Source: Olsenella sp. SW781
Lineage (GTDB): Bacteria; Actinomycetota; Coriobacteriia; Coriobacteriales; Atopobiaceae
Length of the DNA stretch: 64,000 nt
Assembly (NCBI RefSeq): GCF_012027725.1
Contig: NZ_SJOU01000001.1
Coordinates: 186,001-250,000 of the forward strand
Direction: 5' to 3'
Shown here: positions 36,572 through 45,490 of the stretch, in pieces
Layout of the letters: every line of letters starts with the position of its first letter
Position numbering within the stretch: the stretch's first letter is position 1
Program-made: the position numbers and the translations under genes
The notes under the pieces: model-generated
The model's input: the letters and a program-made list of their open reading frames with translations, nothing else
Databases searched by the model: none
What the model was told of the DNA's origin: nothing

Positions 36572-37506
36572 GCCGCTCCCCCGCCGATCGTGACGTAGTC
36601 GTCCGCGCGAGGGGTCGCGGGGAGGGCCTGCGAGGCCGAGGCCGGGGCCGCGGGGGCCGCGCCCTCGGCGGGGCGACTCGCGCGACCGTCGTCCTCGAGC
36701 TCGAGCCGCAGCCTGATGGCGCGCGCCGTGGCGACGGTCCCCCCGTAGCCGACGCAGGCCTTGAGGATGGCGCCCAGCCCCGGGACGAGCCCCACGAGGG
36801 CGCGGGCGAGCGAGCGGTACGCGACGCCGCCGCCCATGACGCCGGCGAGCTCGGCCAGCCGCTCGAGGTCGACGTCTCGCCCGTACGCGGCGGCGATGTC
36901 GAGCGCGAGGGAGCACTGGCTCGCGCACATGATGGGAAAGTCGGAGCCCGGGATGAGGCTCACCGCGCCCACCGCCGCGTTCTCGAGCGCCCTGCGCGCC
37001 ACGAGCGCGTCGGTCACCGCACGGCGGCAGAAGGGGAAGTTGGCCGCGAGCGCGAGCGGCTTGTCCGCGGATCGGGCAAGCCAGGCGGCGAGGCCGTCGA
37101 GGAGCGCGGCCTCGCTCGAGCCGGCGATGATGCCCACGAGCGGGGCGGTCTGCTCGCCGAGCCCGAGCGGCGGAACGTCGAGCGCCCCCTCGGCGACCAT
37201 GGCGACGGGCACCCCGGCCCCGGCGTAGGCGCGCGCGAGCGCCGCGCAGGGGCCCTCACCCACGAGGACGAGCGCGACGTCGGCCGGCTCCGAGCCCTCG
37301 GGCGCGGCGGCGAGGCCGCGCACGTCGACGATGCCTCCGGGCCGCTCCGCGACGAGCGCGCCCCGCACGGCGGCGACGACCGCGCGCGGGCAGGTCGCGT
37401 CCACGTGGACGCGCACGACCACCCGCTCGTCACGCTGGGCGAACGAGCTCCTCCCCGAGGAGAGCACCTCGAGCGCCCTGCCCAGGGTGACCCTTCGCGT
37501 TGCCAT
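36568..37506 (-). CDS. DUF697-like protein, P-loop-free
   Basis: The 312-residue protein has an N-terminal region (1-125) with Rossmann-like hydrophobic strands but no GKS/T motif, and a C-terminal part (about 150-275) that matches DUF697: VSLIPGSDFPIMCASQCSLAL, RDVDLERLAELAGVMGGG and LVPGLGAILKACVGYGG. DUF697 is found attached to membrane-associated GTPases in other bacteria. A Pro/Ala-rich tail (DDGRASRPAEG...) closes it. Function unknown; it lies between rodA and the radical SAM gene. Confidence 0.75.
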   Translation of the reverse strand: MATRRVTLGRALEVLSSGRSSFAQRDERVVVRVHVDATCPRAVVAAVRGALVAERPGGIVDVRGLAAAPEGSEPADVALVLVGEGPCAALARAYAGAGVPVAMVAEGALDVPPLGLGEQTAPLVGIIAGSSEAALLDGLAAWLARSADKPLALAANFPFCRRAVTDALVARRALENAAVGAVSLIPGSDFPIMCASQCSLALDIAAAYGRDVDLERLAELAGVMGGGVAYRSLARALVGLVPGLGAILKACVGYGGTVATARAIRLRLELEDDGRASRPAEGAAPAAPASASQALPATPRADDYVTIGGGAA

Positions 37507-37548
37507 GCCTTCCTCCCCTCCTTCCGGGGCGGCGCCCCGGGAACTGCC

Positions 37549-38763
37549 TCATGCCACCTTCTGGCGGTGCCTCCACACCGACTGCACGACCCCGACCGCC
37601 GCCATCTGCACGATCATGGACGACGACCCGTAGCTGATGAACGGGAGCGGGATTCCCGTGATCGGCATGATCCCGATGCACATGCCCACGTTCTCGAGGA
37701 CCTGGAAGGTCCAGAGCGCCGCGCACCCCACGAGCACGAGCTTGGAGAACGGCGACTCCACACGCATGGCCAGCAGAATCGTGGCGAAGATCATCCAGGC
37801 GAAGAGGCCGAGAAGGACGACCGACCCCACGAATCCGAACTGCTCGGCGAAGGTCGCGAAGATGAAGTCCGTGTGCGCCTCCGGGAGAAAGCCCGACAGC
37901 GCCTGCGAGGCGTTGCCCACGCCCTTGCCGAGAAGCCCTCCCGAGCCGATGGCGATCTTGGCCTGGAGGAGGTTGTAGCCGTCCTCCGACGCCGTACCCT
38001 CGGGGTCCATGAAGACCGTGAGGCGCTTGAGCTGGTACTCCTTGAGGATGTGCGGAATCCCCTCAATGGAGGAGGTTATCACCACGAAGGCCGCCGCGGC
38101 CACGATGAGCGCGATCGTGGCGAGGACCCAGCTGCGCGGCGCGCCGCTGCAGATGATGATCGTCGCCCCGGCGAAGAAGATCATGAGGCCGGTGCCGAGG
38201 TCGGTCACCATGATGAGCAGGAGCGGTACGAGAAGCGTCCCGCACATCTTGGCGTAGTCGCGGAAGGAGTCTATCTTCCCGTTGTACTGCGCGCACGTCG
38301 CGGCCATGAGGAAGATGACGACGAGCTTGGCGGGCTCGGAGGGCTGGAACCTCAGGGGGCCGATCCGCACCCAGCCGACCATGCCTCCGCCCTCGACGCC
38401 GAGCCCCGGCACCTTGGGCAGCACCATGAGGACGCACGCGAGGACGAAGAGCACGGTCGTCATGTTCGCGAGGTTCCGGTAGTCGTAGCGCCAGACCACG
38501 AACGCGGCCGCCGCGCCGAGCGCGATGCCGGCGAGATGGCTCGTGAAGTTGGCGTCCGGCAGCGCGAGCGAGCACGACCACATGGTGACCACGCTGATGA
38601 TGAGGATGAGCAGGGTCGGGATGAGCTGCGAGAGGTAGAGCTTCTCGAGCGGGCCGCCGCGCTTCCCCACGCGCGCGCCGCCGGACCCCCCTCGCCCCGC
38701 GCGCTGCGCGATCGAGGAGAGGCCCCCGCCCGCGGTGCCCGGTCCGGTGAATTCGCGTGCCAT
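37549..38763 (-). CDS. rodA: Peptidoglycan glycosyltransferase RodA (SEDS family)
   Basis: SEDS polymerase of the elongation machinery, working with the class B PBP encoded just upstream. Around ten membrane segments follow a Gly-rich cytoplasmic N-terminus of about 38 residues. Conserved pieces are IGPLRFQPSEPAKLVVIF, the catalytic-Asp-type EAHTDFIFATFAEQFGFVG, and ITGIPLPFISYGSSS. Position after mreBCD-pbp2 makes RodA, not FtsW, the likely identity. Length 404. Confidence 0.94.
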   Translation of the reverse strand: MAREFTGPGTAGGGLSSIAQRAGRGGSGGARVGKRGGPLEKLYLSQLIPTLLILIISVVTMWSCSLALPDANFTSHLAGIALGAAAAFVVWRYDYRNLANMTTVLFVLACVLMVLPKVPGLGVEGGGMVGWVRIGPLRFQPSEPAKLVVIFLMAATCAQYNGKIDSFRDYAKMCGTLLVPLLLIMVTDLGTGLMIFFAGATIIICSGAPRSWVLATIALIVAAAAFVVITSSIEGIPHILKEYQLKRLTVFMDPEGTASEDGYNLLQAKIAIGSGGLLGKGVGNASQALSGFLPEAHTDFIFATFAEQFGFVGSVVLLGLFAWMIFATILLAMRVESPFSKLVLVGCAALWTFQVLENVGMCIGIMPITGIPLPFISYGSSSMIVQMAAVGVVQSVWRHRQKVA

Positions 38764-38772
38764 GCTCCCCTC

Positions 38773-40815
38773 CTAGTCCGTGCCGCCGACTTCGGCGGTC
38801 GAGGTGTCGGGCTGCCCGTAGATCGTGCCGAAGATGTCGCGGACGACGAGCATGGCGCTCGACGAGCCCCAGTCCGCGCCGTCGATGTTGGCGAAGACGA
38901 CGTACTTGGGGTCGTCGGCCGGGGCGTAGGCGCCGAACCAGCCGACGTTGCGGTTGGCGGAGGTCTGCTCGGCGGTGCCGGTCTTGCTGCAGACGCGCAC
39001 GTCGAGGTTCGTCCAGTGGGCCGCCTGCGTCGGGCTCTCCTCGTAGGTGACCCCGAGCATGCCCTGCTTCACGAGGTCGCGATAGGCGTCCTCCTCGTGG
39101 ACGTCGTTGATCTGCTCGCAGCGGTAGCGCGAGATGAACCCGTCGCCGATGCGGGCGCGCACGCCGCGCATGACGTGCGGACGCCAGATGGGGCCGCCGT
39201 TGGCGAGCCCGCAGTAGACGCAGGCCATCTGGAGGCAGGTGACGAGCATGTCGCCCTGGCCGATGGCGAGGTTGCAGTTCTCGCCTCCCTGCCAGGTGCT
39301 GTCGTCGTCGGAGTAGCCGAGGGACTTGAAGTAGTCCCACTTCCATGCCGCGTCCGGGACGCGGCCGGCCGCCTCGCCGGATATGTCGATGCCCGTCGTC
39401 GACCCGAGCCCGTACTCCCGGAAGGTCTCCTGCATGCCCTCGGGGTTGTCGGAGTTCCAGAAGCCCTTGCCGATCTCGTAGAAGACGACGTCGCACGAGT
39501 AGGTTATGCCGTCGACGAGCCCCACGCCGCCGTGTCCGCTCTCGCTCCAGCACTTCATGCCGTTGGGGTCGCTCTGGTCCCCCGACCACGTCCACCACCC
39601 GGTGCAGTAGTAGCCGGAGTCGGGGGACGCGATCCCGTGGTCGAGCGCCGCGAAGGTGGTGAGCGGCTTGATGACCGAGCCGGGAGGGTACTGGCCGGCG
39701 ATCGCGCGGTTGAGCATGGGGTTGTGCGCGCCCTCGTCCTGGAGCGCGTCCCAGTCGGCGGTGGAGATGCCGCCCACGAACACGCTCGGCGAGAAGGTCG
39801 GGTTGCTCGCCATGGCGAGGATCTCGCCGTTGGTGCAGTCCATGACGACGGCGGACCCGCCGACCGAGTCGATTCCGGTGTCGCGCATCTCGCCCACGAT
39901 GCGCTCGAGGGACTCCTCGGCCGTGCGCTGGACGTCGACGTCGAGCGTGAGCACGAGGTCGGAGCCGCTCTGCGGCTCGATGCTGGTGGACAGGCCCAGG
40001 ACGTCGCCATAGGCGTCGATGTAGACGACCTGCTCGCCGCGCACGCCCTGGAGCACGCTCTCGTAGGCGAGCTCGACGCCGGTCTGCCCCACGACGTCGC
40101 CCGAGCGATACGTGATTCCGTCGCCGTCGGACTCCTCGCTCGCCTTGAGCTGCTCGGAGGTCACGGTGCCGGTGTAGCCGACGACGTGGGCGGCGAGCGA
40201 GCCGAGCGGGTAGGAGCGCTGGGTGCGCTGCTCGACCTTGACTCCCGGGAAGACGTCCGGGTGCTCGCCTATGTAGGCGACGACGCGCCGGGAGACGTCG
40301 ACGGAGACGGTGCGGAGGTTCTGATAGCCCTCGGAGCTGTCCTGAAGGCGGCGGCGGACGGCCTGGGCGGGCATGCCGATGAGGTTGGCGAGCAGCTGCA
40401 CCTCGACCTCGTCGTCGAGGACGTCCGCGCTCGCCGCCACGGTGAGGCTCGCGCGGTTGCCCACGATCTCGCGCCCGTTGCGGTCCAGGATGCGACCGCG
40501 CGGGGCCTGCGTGTAGACGGTGCTCGTGCGGTTTGACTCGGCCTGCTCCGAGTACTCCTCGCTCGAGACGAGCTGCATGGACCAGAGGCGCGCGAGCAGC
40601 GTGGCGAAGACGGCCCCGGCCGCCACGGCGAAGCCGGTGAGCCTGCCGGAGAGGGTCTTCTCGGCCGAGGAGTCGGAGCCCCCCGACGCGCGCGGGGACG
40701 CGCCGCCGATGTCGAACGTGAAGGCGGCCTCCGAGCGGCCGTACACCACGAAGACGACGATCAGCGCGACGGCGAGGACCGCGCACACGATGACGATCAC
40801 GAGGGAGAGGTCCAT
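38773..40815 (-). CDS. mrdA: Penicillin-binding protein 2 (class B transpeptidase)
   Basis: Elongation-specific transpeptidase, 680 residues. There are two hydrophobic segments near the N-terminus (3-25 and 57-77), separated by a polar stretch, an unusual topology that would put the main domain outside only if one is not spanning. The PBP dimer domain starts at APRGRILDRNGREIVGN; the catalytic S380-V-I-K383 is in PPGSVIKPLTTF, S440-C-D is the SxN/SxD motif, and VCSKTGTAEQ is the KTG box. It is 9 bases after mreD and 9 before rodA. Confidence 0.93.
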   Translation of the reverse strand: MDLSLVIVIVCAVLAVALIVVFVVYGRSEAAFTFDIGGASPRASGGSDSSAEKTLSGRLTGFAVAAGAVFATLLARLWSMQLVSSEEYSEQAESNRTSTVYTQAPRGRILDRNGREIVGNRASLTVAASADVLDDEVEVQLLANLIGMPAQAVRRRLQDSSEGYQNLRTVSVDVSRRVVAYIGEHPDVFPGVKVEQRTQRSYPLGSLAAHVVGYTGTVTSEQLKASEESDGDGITYRSGDVVGQTGVELAYESVLQGVRGEQVVYIDAYGDVLGLSTSIEPQSGSDLVLTLDVDVQRTAEESLERIVGEMRDTGIDSVGGSAVVMDCTNGEILAMASNPTFSPSVFVGGISTADWDALQDEGAHNPMLNRAIAGQYPPGSVIKPLTTFAALDHGIASPDSGYYCTGWWTWSGDQSDPNGMKCWSESGHGGVGLVDGITYSCDVVFYEIGKGFWNSDNPEGMQETFREYGLGSTTGIDISGEAAGRVPDAAWKWDYFKSLGYSDDDSTWQGGENCNLAIGQGDMLVTCLQMACVYCGLANGGPIWRPHVMRGVRARIGDGFISRYRCEQINDVHEEDAYRDLVKQGMLGVTYEESPTQAAHWTNLDVRVCSKTGTAEQTSANRNVGWFGAYAPADDPKYVVFANIDGADWGSSSAMLVVRDIFGTIYGQPDTSTAEVGGTD

Positions 40816-40824
40816 GGCAGCCCC

Positions 40825-41373
40825 CTACACGCCCCGCCTGGAGAAGTGCCCGCCGCCGAGGCTCGGCCCCGAGGGGACGTGGACGCGGGAGAAGTAGTAG
40901 GCGAAGGGGAGGAAGAAGACGAAGGTGAGCGCCGCCGTGGGAAGCGTGCGGAACACGAGGACGTCGAGCAGAGAGTCGGCCTGCCCCACGAGAAGCATCG
41001 CCAGGTGGTAGACGAGAGACACGACGAGCGACGCCGCGGCGAAGTGGGCCGTCGCCGAGGCGAGGTCCCCCGCCATGCGGTTGCGCTCCTCCATCCCGAG
41101 CGCGAAGGAGGAGGCGGAGAGGCAGAAGGCCATGAGGCCGATCGGGCCGGTCGTCGAGAGGTCGAAGAAGAGGCCGGCGAGAAAGCCCGCCACGACGCCG
41201 CGCCTGCCGCCCGTCTGGAGGGCGACGCAGGCGGAGAACACGAGCGCGAAGTTGGCGCGGCCGTTGCCGAGCCCCACGTTGGGCGCGAGGGCGAGCTGCA
41301 GCACCGCGCAGACGAGCGCGAGCACGGCGATGCTGCGCGACTCCCTGTTCCTGTCGGAGACCTGCATGGGCAC
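40825..41373 (-). CDS. mreD: Rod shape-determining protein MreD
   Basis: A 182-residue hydrophobic protein with about five membrane segments (NFALVFSACVALQTGGRRGVVAGF, FFDLSTTGPIGLMAFCL in parts), the MreD pattern of GFLxGLxxDLxxxxPxG. MreD is a membrane subunit of the elongasome with no known enzymatic role. It is 3 bases downstream of mreC. Confidence 0.88.
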   Translation of the reverse strand: MPMQVSDRNRESRSIAVLALVCAVLQLALAPNVGLGNGRANFALVFSACVALQTGGRRGVVAGFLAGLFFDLSTTGPIGLMAFCLSASSFALGMEERNRMAGDLASATAHFAAASLVVSLVYHLAMLLVGQADSLLDVLVFRTLPTAALTFVFFLPFAYYFSRVHVPSGPSLGGGHFSRRGV

Positions 41374-41376
41374 CCC

Positions 41377-42417
41377 CTACTCCCCTGTCGTCCCGGCGTC
41401 GGCGCCGTCCTGTGCCGAGCCGTCCTGGCCCTCATCGCCCGACTGGCCGTCGGCGCCCGACCCGTCCTCCCCCTCGTCCGAGGAGCCCTGGGAGGCGACA
41501 GACGAGCTGTCCTGGGCGTCCGCGGCGGCGATGTCCTCCGCGGTGGCCCGCTGCTCCTCGGTGAGCGAGGTGATGACGAGCACCTCCTCGTAGTTCTCCG
41601 CGTGCGCGAAGGGCTCGACGACGATGGTGAGGTAGGCCGCGCCCGGGCTGCTCTCGACGCTCGTGACCTCGCCGAGGGGGAGGCCCTTGGGGAAGACGCC
41701 CCCGAGGCCGCTCGTGACGACGACGTCGCCCTGCGAGACGGTCTGGTCCGCACCGATCAGCGTGAGCTCGAGCTGGCCCGTCACCGTTCCGACGAGCATC
41801 CCCTGCGCGCGGCTCGACTGGATCATGGCGGAGACGGAGGAGTTGTCGTCGGTCACGAGGCGCACCGTCGAGGTGGCGGGCCCGCACTCGACGATCTGGC
41901 CGATGACGCCGGTCGAGGTCGCGACCGGCATGCCGACGGAGAGGCCCGAGGACGTGCCCTTGTCGATGGTGACCGTGGTCCCCCACGAGTCGCCCGAGCC
42001 GGAGATGATGCGCGCGGCCGTGGACTGGAGGTTGTTGGCGTCGCGCAGGTCGAGCAGGCCCTGCAGGCGCTCGGCGGACTGAGCGGCCTCCTCGAGCTCG
42101 ACGTTTCTCGCCTTGAGCTCCTCGTTCTCGGCGCGGAGCTCGGAGAGGGTGGCCTGGTCGGCGGTGAGGTTGGTGACGATGTTGCCGAGCCCCTGGAAGG
42201 GGGCGGCGACGGTCGCGCCGAGATAGCGGACCGGCAGCGTCACCGTCTGGAAGGCGCCGCGCACCGCGGCGAGCGGGCCCTCGTCGCCGAAGCGGCAGCT
42301 CACGGTGAAGAGCGCGAGCGAGACGAGCAGGCACGCGACGAGCGTGCGCCCGCTGCCGCCCTTTCGGTTGTTGCCTATGGTCGGACCCGCCTGCCGCCCC
42401 CGCGTAGAGAGAGGCAC
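41377..42417 (-). CDS. mreC: Rod shape-determining protein MreC
   Basis: Extracytoplasmic scaffold that activates PBP2/RodA. One N-terminal membrane segment (about 24-42) is followed by a coiled coil (about 75-120, LSELRAENEELKARNVELEE) and the paired beta domains with VTIDKGTSSGLSVGMPVATSTGVIG (in parts) and VTSGLGGVFPKGLPLG. After residue 290 comes an acidic Ser/Gly/Asp tail (SSDEGEDGSGADGQSGDEG) of low complexity that is not part of the family core. Four bases separate it from mreB. Confidence 0.92.
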   Translation of the reverse strand: MPLSTRGRQAGPTIGNNRKGGSGRTLVACLLVSLALFTVSCRFGDEGPLAAVRGAFQTVTLPVRYLGATVAAPFQGLGNIVTNLTADQATLSELRAENEELKARNVELEEAAQSAERLQGLLDLRDANNLQSTAARIISGSGDSWGTTVTIDKGTSSGLSVGMPVATSTGVIGQIVECGPATSTVRLVTDDNSSVSAMIQSSRAQGMLVGTVTGQLELTLIGADQTVSQGDVVVTSGLGGVFPKGLPLGEVTSVESSPGAAYLTIVVEPFAHAENYEEVLVITSLTEEQRATAEDIAAADAQDSSSVASQGSSDEGEDGSGADGQSGDEGQDGSAQDGADAGTTGE

Positions 42418-42421
42418 GCGA

Positions 42422-43462
42422 CTACCCGGCGCTCTGGACGAAGCCGCCCGAGAGCGCGTTGGCCTCGAGCACCTTTGCGCACCCGTTCACCACGTTCTCG
42501 AGCGCGGTCGGGCTCACGTTGACGGGGACGCCCGTCTCCTCGCGCAGCCGCTGGTCGAGCCCGCGGAGCAGGCCGCCGCCGCCCGTGAGGAGGATGCCGT
42601 AGTACATGAGGTCCGAGGCGAGGTCGGGCGGCGTCACGTCGAGGGCGTCCTTGACGGCCTTGGTCACCTCGTCGAGCGGGCGGTCGAGCGCGCGGCGGAT
42701 CTCCTCGCTCTCGATGCGCACCGACTTGGGCAGGCCGCTCATGACGTCGCGGCCGTTGACCTCGACGTCGAGCTCCTCGGCGAGCGGGGCGGCGGAGCCG
42801 ACCTTGATCTTGATGTCCTCGGCGGTGCGCTCGCCGATGGAAAGGTTGTACACGTCGCGGACGTGCTGGAGGATGGTCTGGTCGAACTCGTCCCCGGCGG
42901 TCCTGATGGACTGCGAGACGACGATGCCGCCCATCGAGATGACGGCGACCTCGGTGGTGCCGCCGCCGATGTCGACGACCATCGAGCCCGTCGGGTCCTC
43001 GATGGGCAGGTCCGCGCCGATGGCGGCCGCCATCGGCTCCTCGATGAGGTAGGCCTGGCGGGCGCCCGCGGAGATGGTCGCCTCGAAGACGGCTCGCTTC
43101 TCGACGGACGTGACGCCCGACGGGACGCAGACGACGACGCGCGGGCGCGGCGACCACGGGTAGTGGTTGCCGCGCGCCTTCTCGATGAAGTAGCGGAGCA
43201 TGACCTCGGTGACGTCGAAGTCCGCGATGACGCCGTCCTTGAGGGGTCGCTCGGCGATGATGGAGCCCGGCGTGCGGCCGATCATGCGCTTGGCGTCGGC
43301 GCCCACCGCGAGCACGCGGCTCTCGCTCTTGTCGATGGCGACCACGGAGGGCTCGTTGATCACGATCCCCTGGCCGCGGACGGCCACGAGCGTGTTGGCC
43401 GTGCCGAGGTCGATGGCGAGGTCGCCGCCGTACTCCCCGAAGAGGGTGTCGAAAAGTGACAT
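42422..43462 (-). CDS. mreB: Rod shape-determining protein MreB
   Basis: Bacterial actin that guides lateral wall synthesis. DLAIDLGTANTLVAVRGQG (phosphate 1), MVVDIGGGTTEVAVISMGG (phosphate 2) and LLTGGGGLLRGLDQRL (adenosine) are complete, and the length of 346 is standard. It is followed by mreC, mreD, pbp2 and rodA. A cell that keeps this set is expected to be rod-shaped or ovoid with lateral wall growth. Confidence 0.97.
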   Translation of the reverse strand: MSLFDTLFGEYGGDLAIDLGTANTLVAVRGQGIVINEPSVVAIDKSESRVLAVGADAKRMIGRTPGSIIAERPLKDGVIADFDVTEVMLRYFIEKARGNHYPWSPRPRVVVCVPSGVTSVEKRAVFEATISAGARQAYLIEEPMAAAIGADLPIEDPTGSMVVDIGGGTTEVAVISMGGIVVSQSIRTAGDEFDQTILQHVRDVYNLSIGERTAEDIKIKVGSAAPLAEELDVEVNGRDVMSGLPKSVRIESEEIRRALDRPLDEVTKAVKDALDVTPPDLASDLMYYGILLTGGGGLLRGLDQRLREETGVPVNVSPTALENVVNGCAKVLEANALSGGFVQSAG

Positions 43463-43486
43463 GGTCCCTGCCCTGTTCGCTGGCTC

Positions 43487-44803
43487 TTAGTCGTTGGCCG
43501 TCGTGTCGCCGGCGGAGGCGTACTCGGGCGTGACCGAGACGACCTTCCAGCTGATGCCGTCGCGGCGGAGCTCGACGGTGTAGTCCTGCTCCCCGCCGGC
43601 CGCGAGCGCGGCGGTGAGGTAGACGGTGGAGTCGGTCATGCTGCGGTCGCAGCCGCCCACGGTGACGGTGACGTCGCCGGTGGGCAGCGAGTCGCTCATG
43701 GCCTCGATCTGGCTTGCGGAGGTGCCGGCCACGACGTACTGCGCGATGTCCTCGCCGGAGGACTTGGCCTCGAAGAGCTCCTCGGCGACGGCCTCCTGGG
43801 TGGGCCAGCCGTAGCCGCGCACGTACGCGAAGACCGCGGCGCCGACGGCGAGGACGAGCAGCACGAGGAGGAAGACGAGGACCTTGAGGCCCGTGTGGCG
43901 GTGCTTGCGGCGGACCTTGCGCTCCTGCTTGTCGGCGGCCATGAGGTCCTCCTCGGTGACCGAGAAGAAGCCCGTGTCCTCGGGGGACGGCATGAGCTCG
44001 CCGGACTCCCCCATCGGGTCGAGCGGGTCGTAGCCGCCGCCGTAGCCCGCGGCGGCGAGGAACGCGTCGGTGTCGGACTGGCGGCGCTCGCCGATGGAGG
44101 CGACCGCCTTGCGCGCGGCGTCGTAGGAGGCCTGCGCCTCGGGGGTGAGCGAGTAGGTGCCGTCGGCGGTGGCGTGCGCGAAGGCGTCGACGGCCTCGTT
44201 CATGCGGTTCGCGGCGACGTAGGCGAGGCCGAGGTCGCACCATATCTGGTTCTGGCTCTCGAGGGGCGTCGTGAAGTCGAGCGCGGTGCGGTAGGCCTCG
44301 ACGGCGTCGACGGCGCGCCCGAGGCGCATGAAGCAGCTGCCGAGCTTGGAGAGGGCCGCGGCGGGGGCGGGGTTGGCCTCGTCGATGGCGGCGTTGCGAT
44401 ACGCCATGCCGGCGCCGCGGACGTCACCGACCTGCTCGTACGCCGCGCCAAGCGCGAGATAGGCCTTGTAGGGGGTCGCGTAGGAGGCGTCGGAGACGGC
44501 CTCGCTGAGCGCGGGGATGGCCTCGTCCGCGCGGCCGGCAGCGAGCAGCGCGCGGCCGAGGTTGCACTGGAGCGCGCCGCGCTTCCCGTACGACGCGTCG
44601 CGGAGCGCGCCCTCGTAGGCGCGCGCCGCGGAGTCGAACTGGCCGAGCTTCATGTACGCGTTGCCGCGGAGGTGGTCGACCTCGCCGGACGGCTCCCCCG
44701 GGGCCGCGGCGTCGGCGAGGCGGGTCACCGCCCCGAACCAGTCGCCGCTCTTGTAGGCGAGCTTGCCGGATTCATAAGCCTGCTGGTTCACTGTGCCCTC
44801 CAA
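43487..44803 (-). CDS. TPR-repeat membrane protein
   Basis: A 438-residue protein with a cytoplasmic series of five to six tetratricopeptide-type repeats (about 5-235; e.g. LRGNAYMKLGQFDSAARAYEGAL, YLALGAAYEQVGDVRGAGMAYRNA, each in parts), an acidic spacer, a basic patch RKVRRKHRHTG and one membrane segment (306-328), then an outside domain of about 110 residues with no recognised fold. Its place directly upstream of mreB in one operon suggests a scaffold for the elongation machinery, which is inference. The start at 44803 is ATG-equivalent codon at the frame's beginning, 18 bases after the cyclophilin stop. Confidence 0.75.
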   Translation of the reverse strand: MEGTVNQQAYESGKLAYKSGDWFGAVTRLADAAAPGEPSGEVDHLRGNAYMKLGQFDSAARAYEGALRDASYGKRGALQCNLGRALLAAGRADEAIPALSEAVSDASYATPYKAYLALGAAYEQVGDVRGAGMAYRNAAIDEANPAPAAALSKLGSCFMRLGRAVDAVEAYRTALDFTTPLESQNQIWCDLGLAYVAANRMNEAVDAFAHATADGTYSLTPEAQASYDAARKAVASIGERRQSDTDAFLAAAGYGGGYDPLDPMGESGELMPSPEDTGFFSVTEEDLMAADKQERKVRRKHRHTGLKVLVFLLVLLVLAVGAAVFAYVRGYGWPTQEAVAEELFEAKSSGEDIAQYVVAGTSASQIEAMSDSLPTGDVTVTVGGCDRSMTDSTVYLTAALAAGGEQDYTVELRRDGISWKVVSVTPEYASAGDTTAND

Positions 44804-44821
44804 CGTGTGCTCCGCCCGCGC

Positions 44822-45370
44822 CTAGGCGCCGGCGTGCTCGATCCTGACCGAGTTGATGACGTCGCCCTGGCGAAGGGCGGCGATGACGTCGAGCCCCTCG
44901 AGCGTCTGGCCGAAGACGGTGTAGCCCGAGTCGAGGCCGTGCTGGGGCCCGAGGCAGAAGTAGAACTGGGACCCGGCGGAGTTGGGGTCCATGGAGCGCG
45001 CCATGGCGAGCGCGCCGTCGTCGTGGGAGTTGCGGGGGTTGACCGTGTACTCCTCGCGGATGCGGTAGCCCGGGCCGCCGGTCCCGGGACGGCCCGTGGG
45101 GCCGACGCGGCCGGCGGCGACGTCGGCGGAAGACATGTCGCGGGTGTTGGGGCAGCCGCCCTGGATGACGAAGCCGGGGACGTAGCGGTGGAACTTCAGC
45201 CCGTCGTAGAAGCCCGAGGTGGCAAGCTCGCAGAAGTTGGCCACGTGAACGGGCGCGCCCGCGCCGTCGAGGCGTGCCCGGATGGTGCCCCTCGACGTGT
45301 CGAAGACGGCCACCTCGTCGCCCACGACCTGGTAGACGGGCGTATAGAGCGGGTCTTGGATGAATCCCAT
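44822..45370 (-). CDS. Cyclophilin-type peptidyl-prolyl isomerase
   Basis: Cyclophilin of 182 residues: GFYDGLKFHRYVPGFVIQGG holds the catalytic Arg and FHR motif, SMDPNSAGSQFYFCLGP the second half of the site, and YTVFGQTLEGLDVI the end of the barrel. There is no signal peptide, so it should be cytosolic. An insertion GRPGTGGPGYRIREEY resembles other actinobacterial enzymes. It is the first gene of the operon that leads through the TPR gene into mreB. Confidence 0.92.
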   Translation of the reverse strand: MGFIQDPLYTPVYQVVGDEVAVFDTSRGTIRARLDGAGAPVHVANFCELATSGFYDGLKFHRYVPGFVIQGGCPNTRDMSSADVAAGRVGPTGRPGTGGPGYRIREEYTVNPRNSHDDGALAMARSMDPNSAGSQFYFCLGPQHGLDSGYTVFGQTLEGLDVIAALRQGDVINSVRIEHAGA

Positions 45371-45428
45371 GTCCCTCTCCCCTCTCGGGGCGCGTTGCGT
45401 ACGCGCGCACTATGCTTCCAACTAGATG

Positions 45429-45456
45429 ATTCTAGCAGGAGGCGCCAGGTTTCACA
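45429..45456 (-). promoter_or_regulatory. Promoter of the cyclophilin-mre operon
   Basis: Minus-strand TGTGAA, 16-base spacer, TAGAAT with an extended TGC in front of the -10, about 58 bases before the start codon. Confidence 0.5.
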
Positions 45457-45490
45457 TATTCGGCAGAGAGACGGCGCGCGGGACGCCCCC

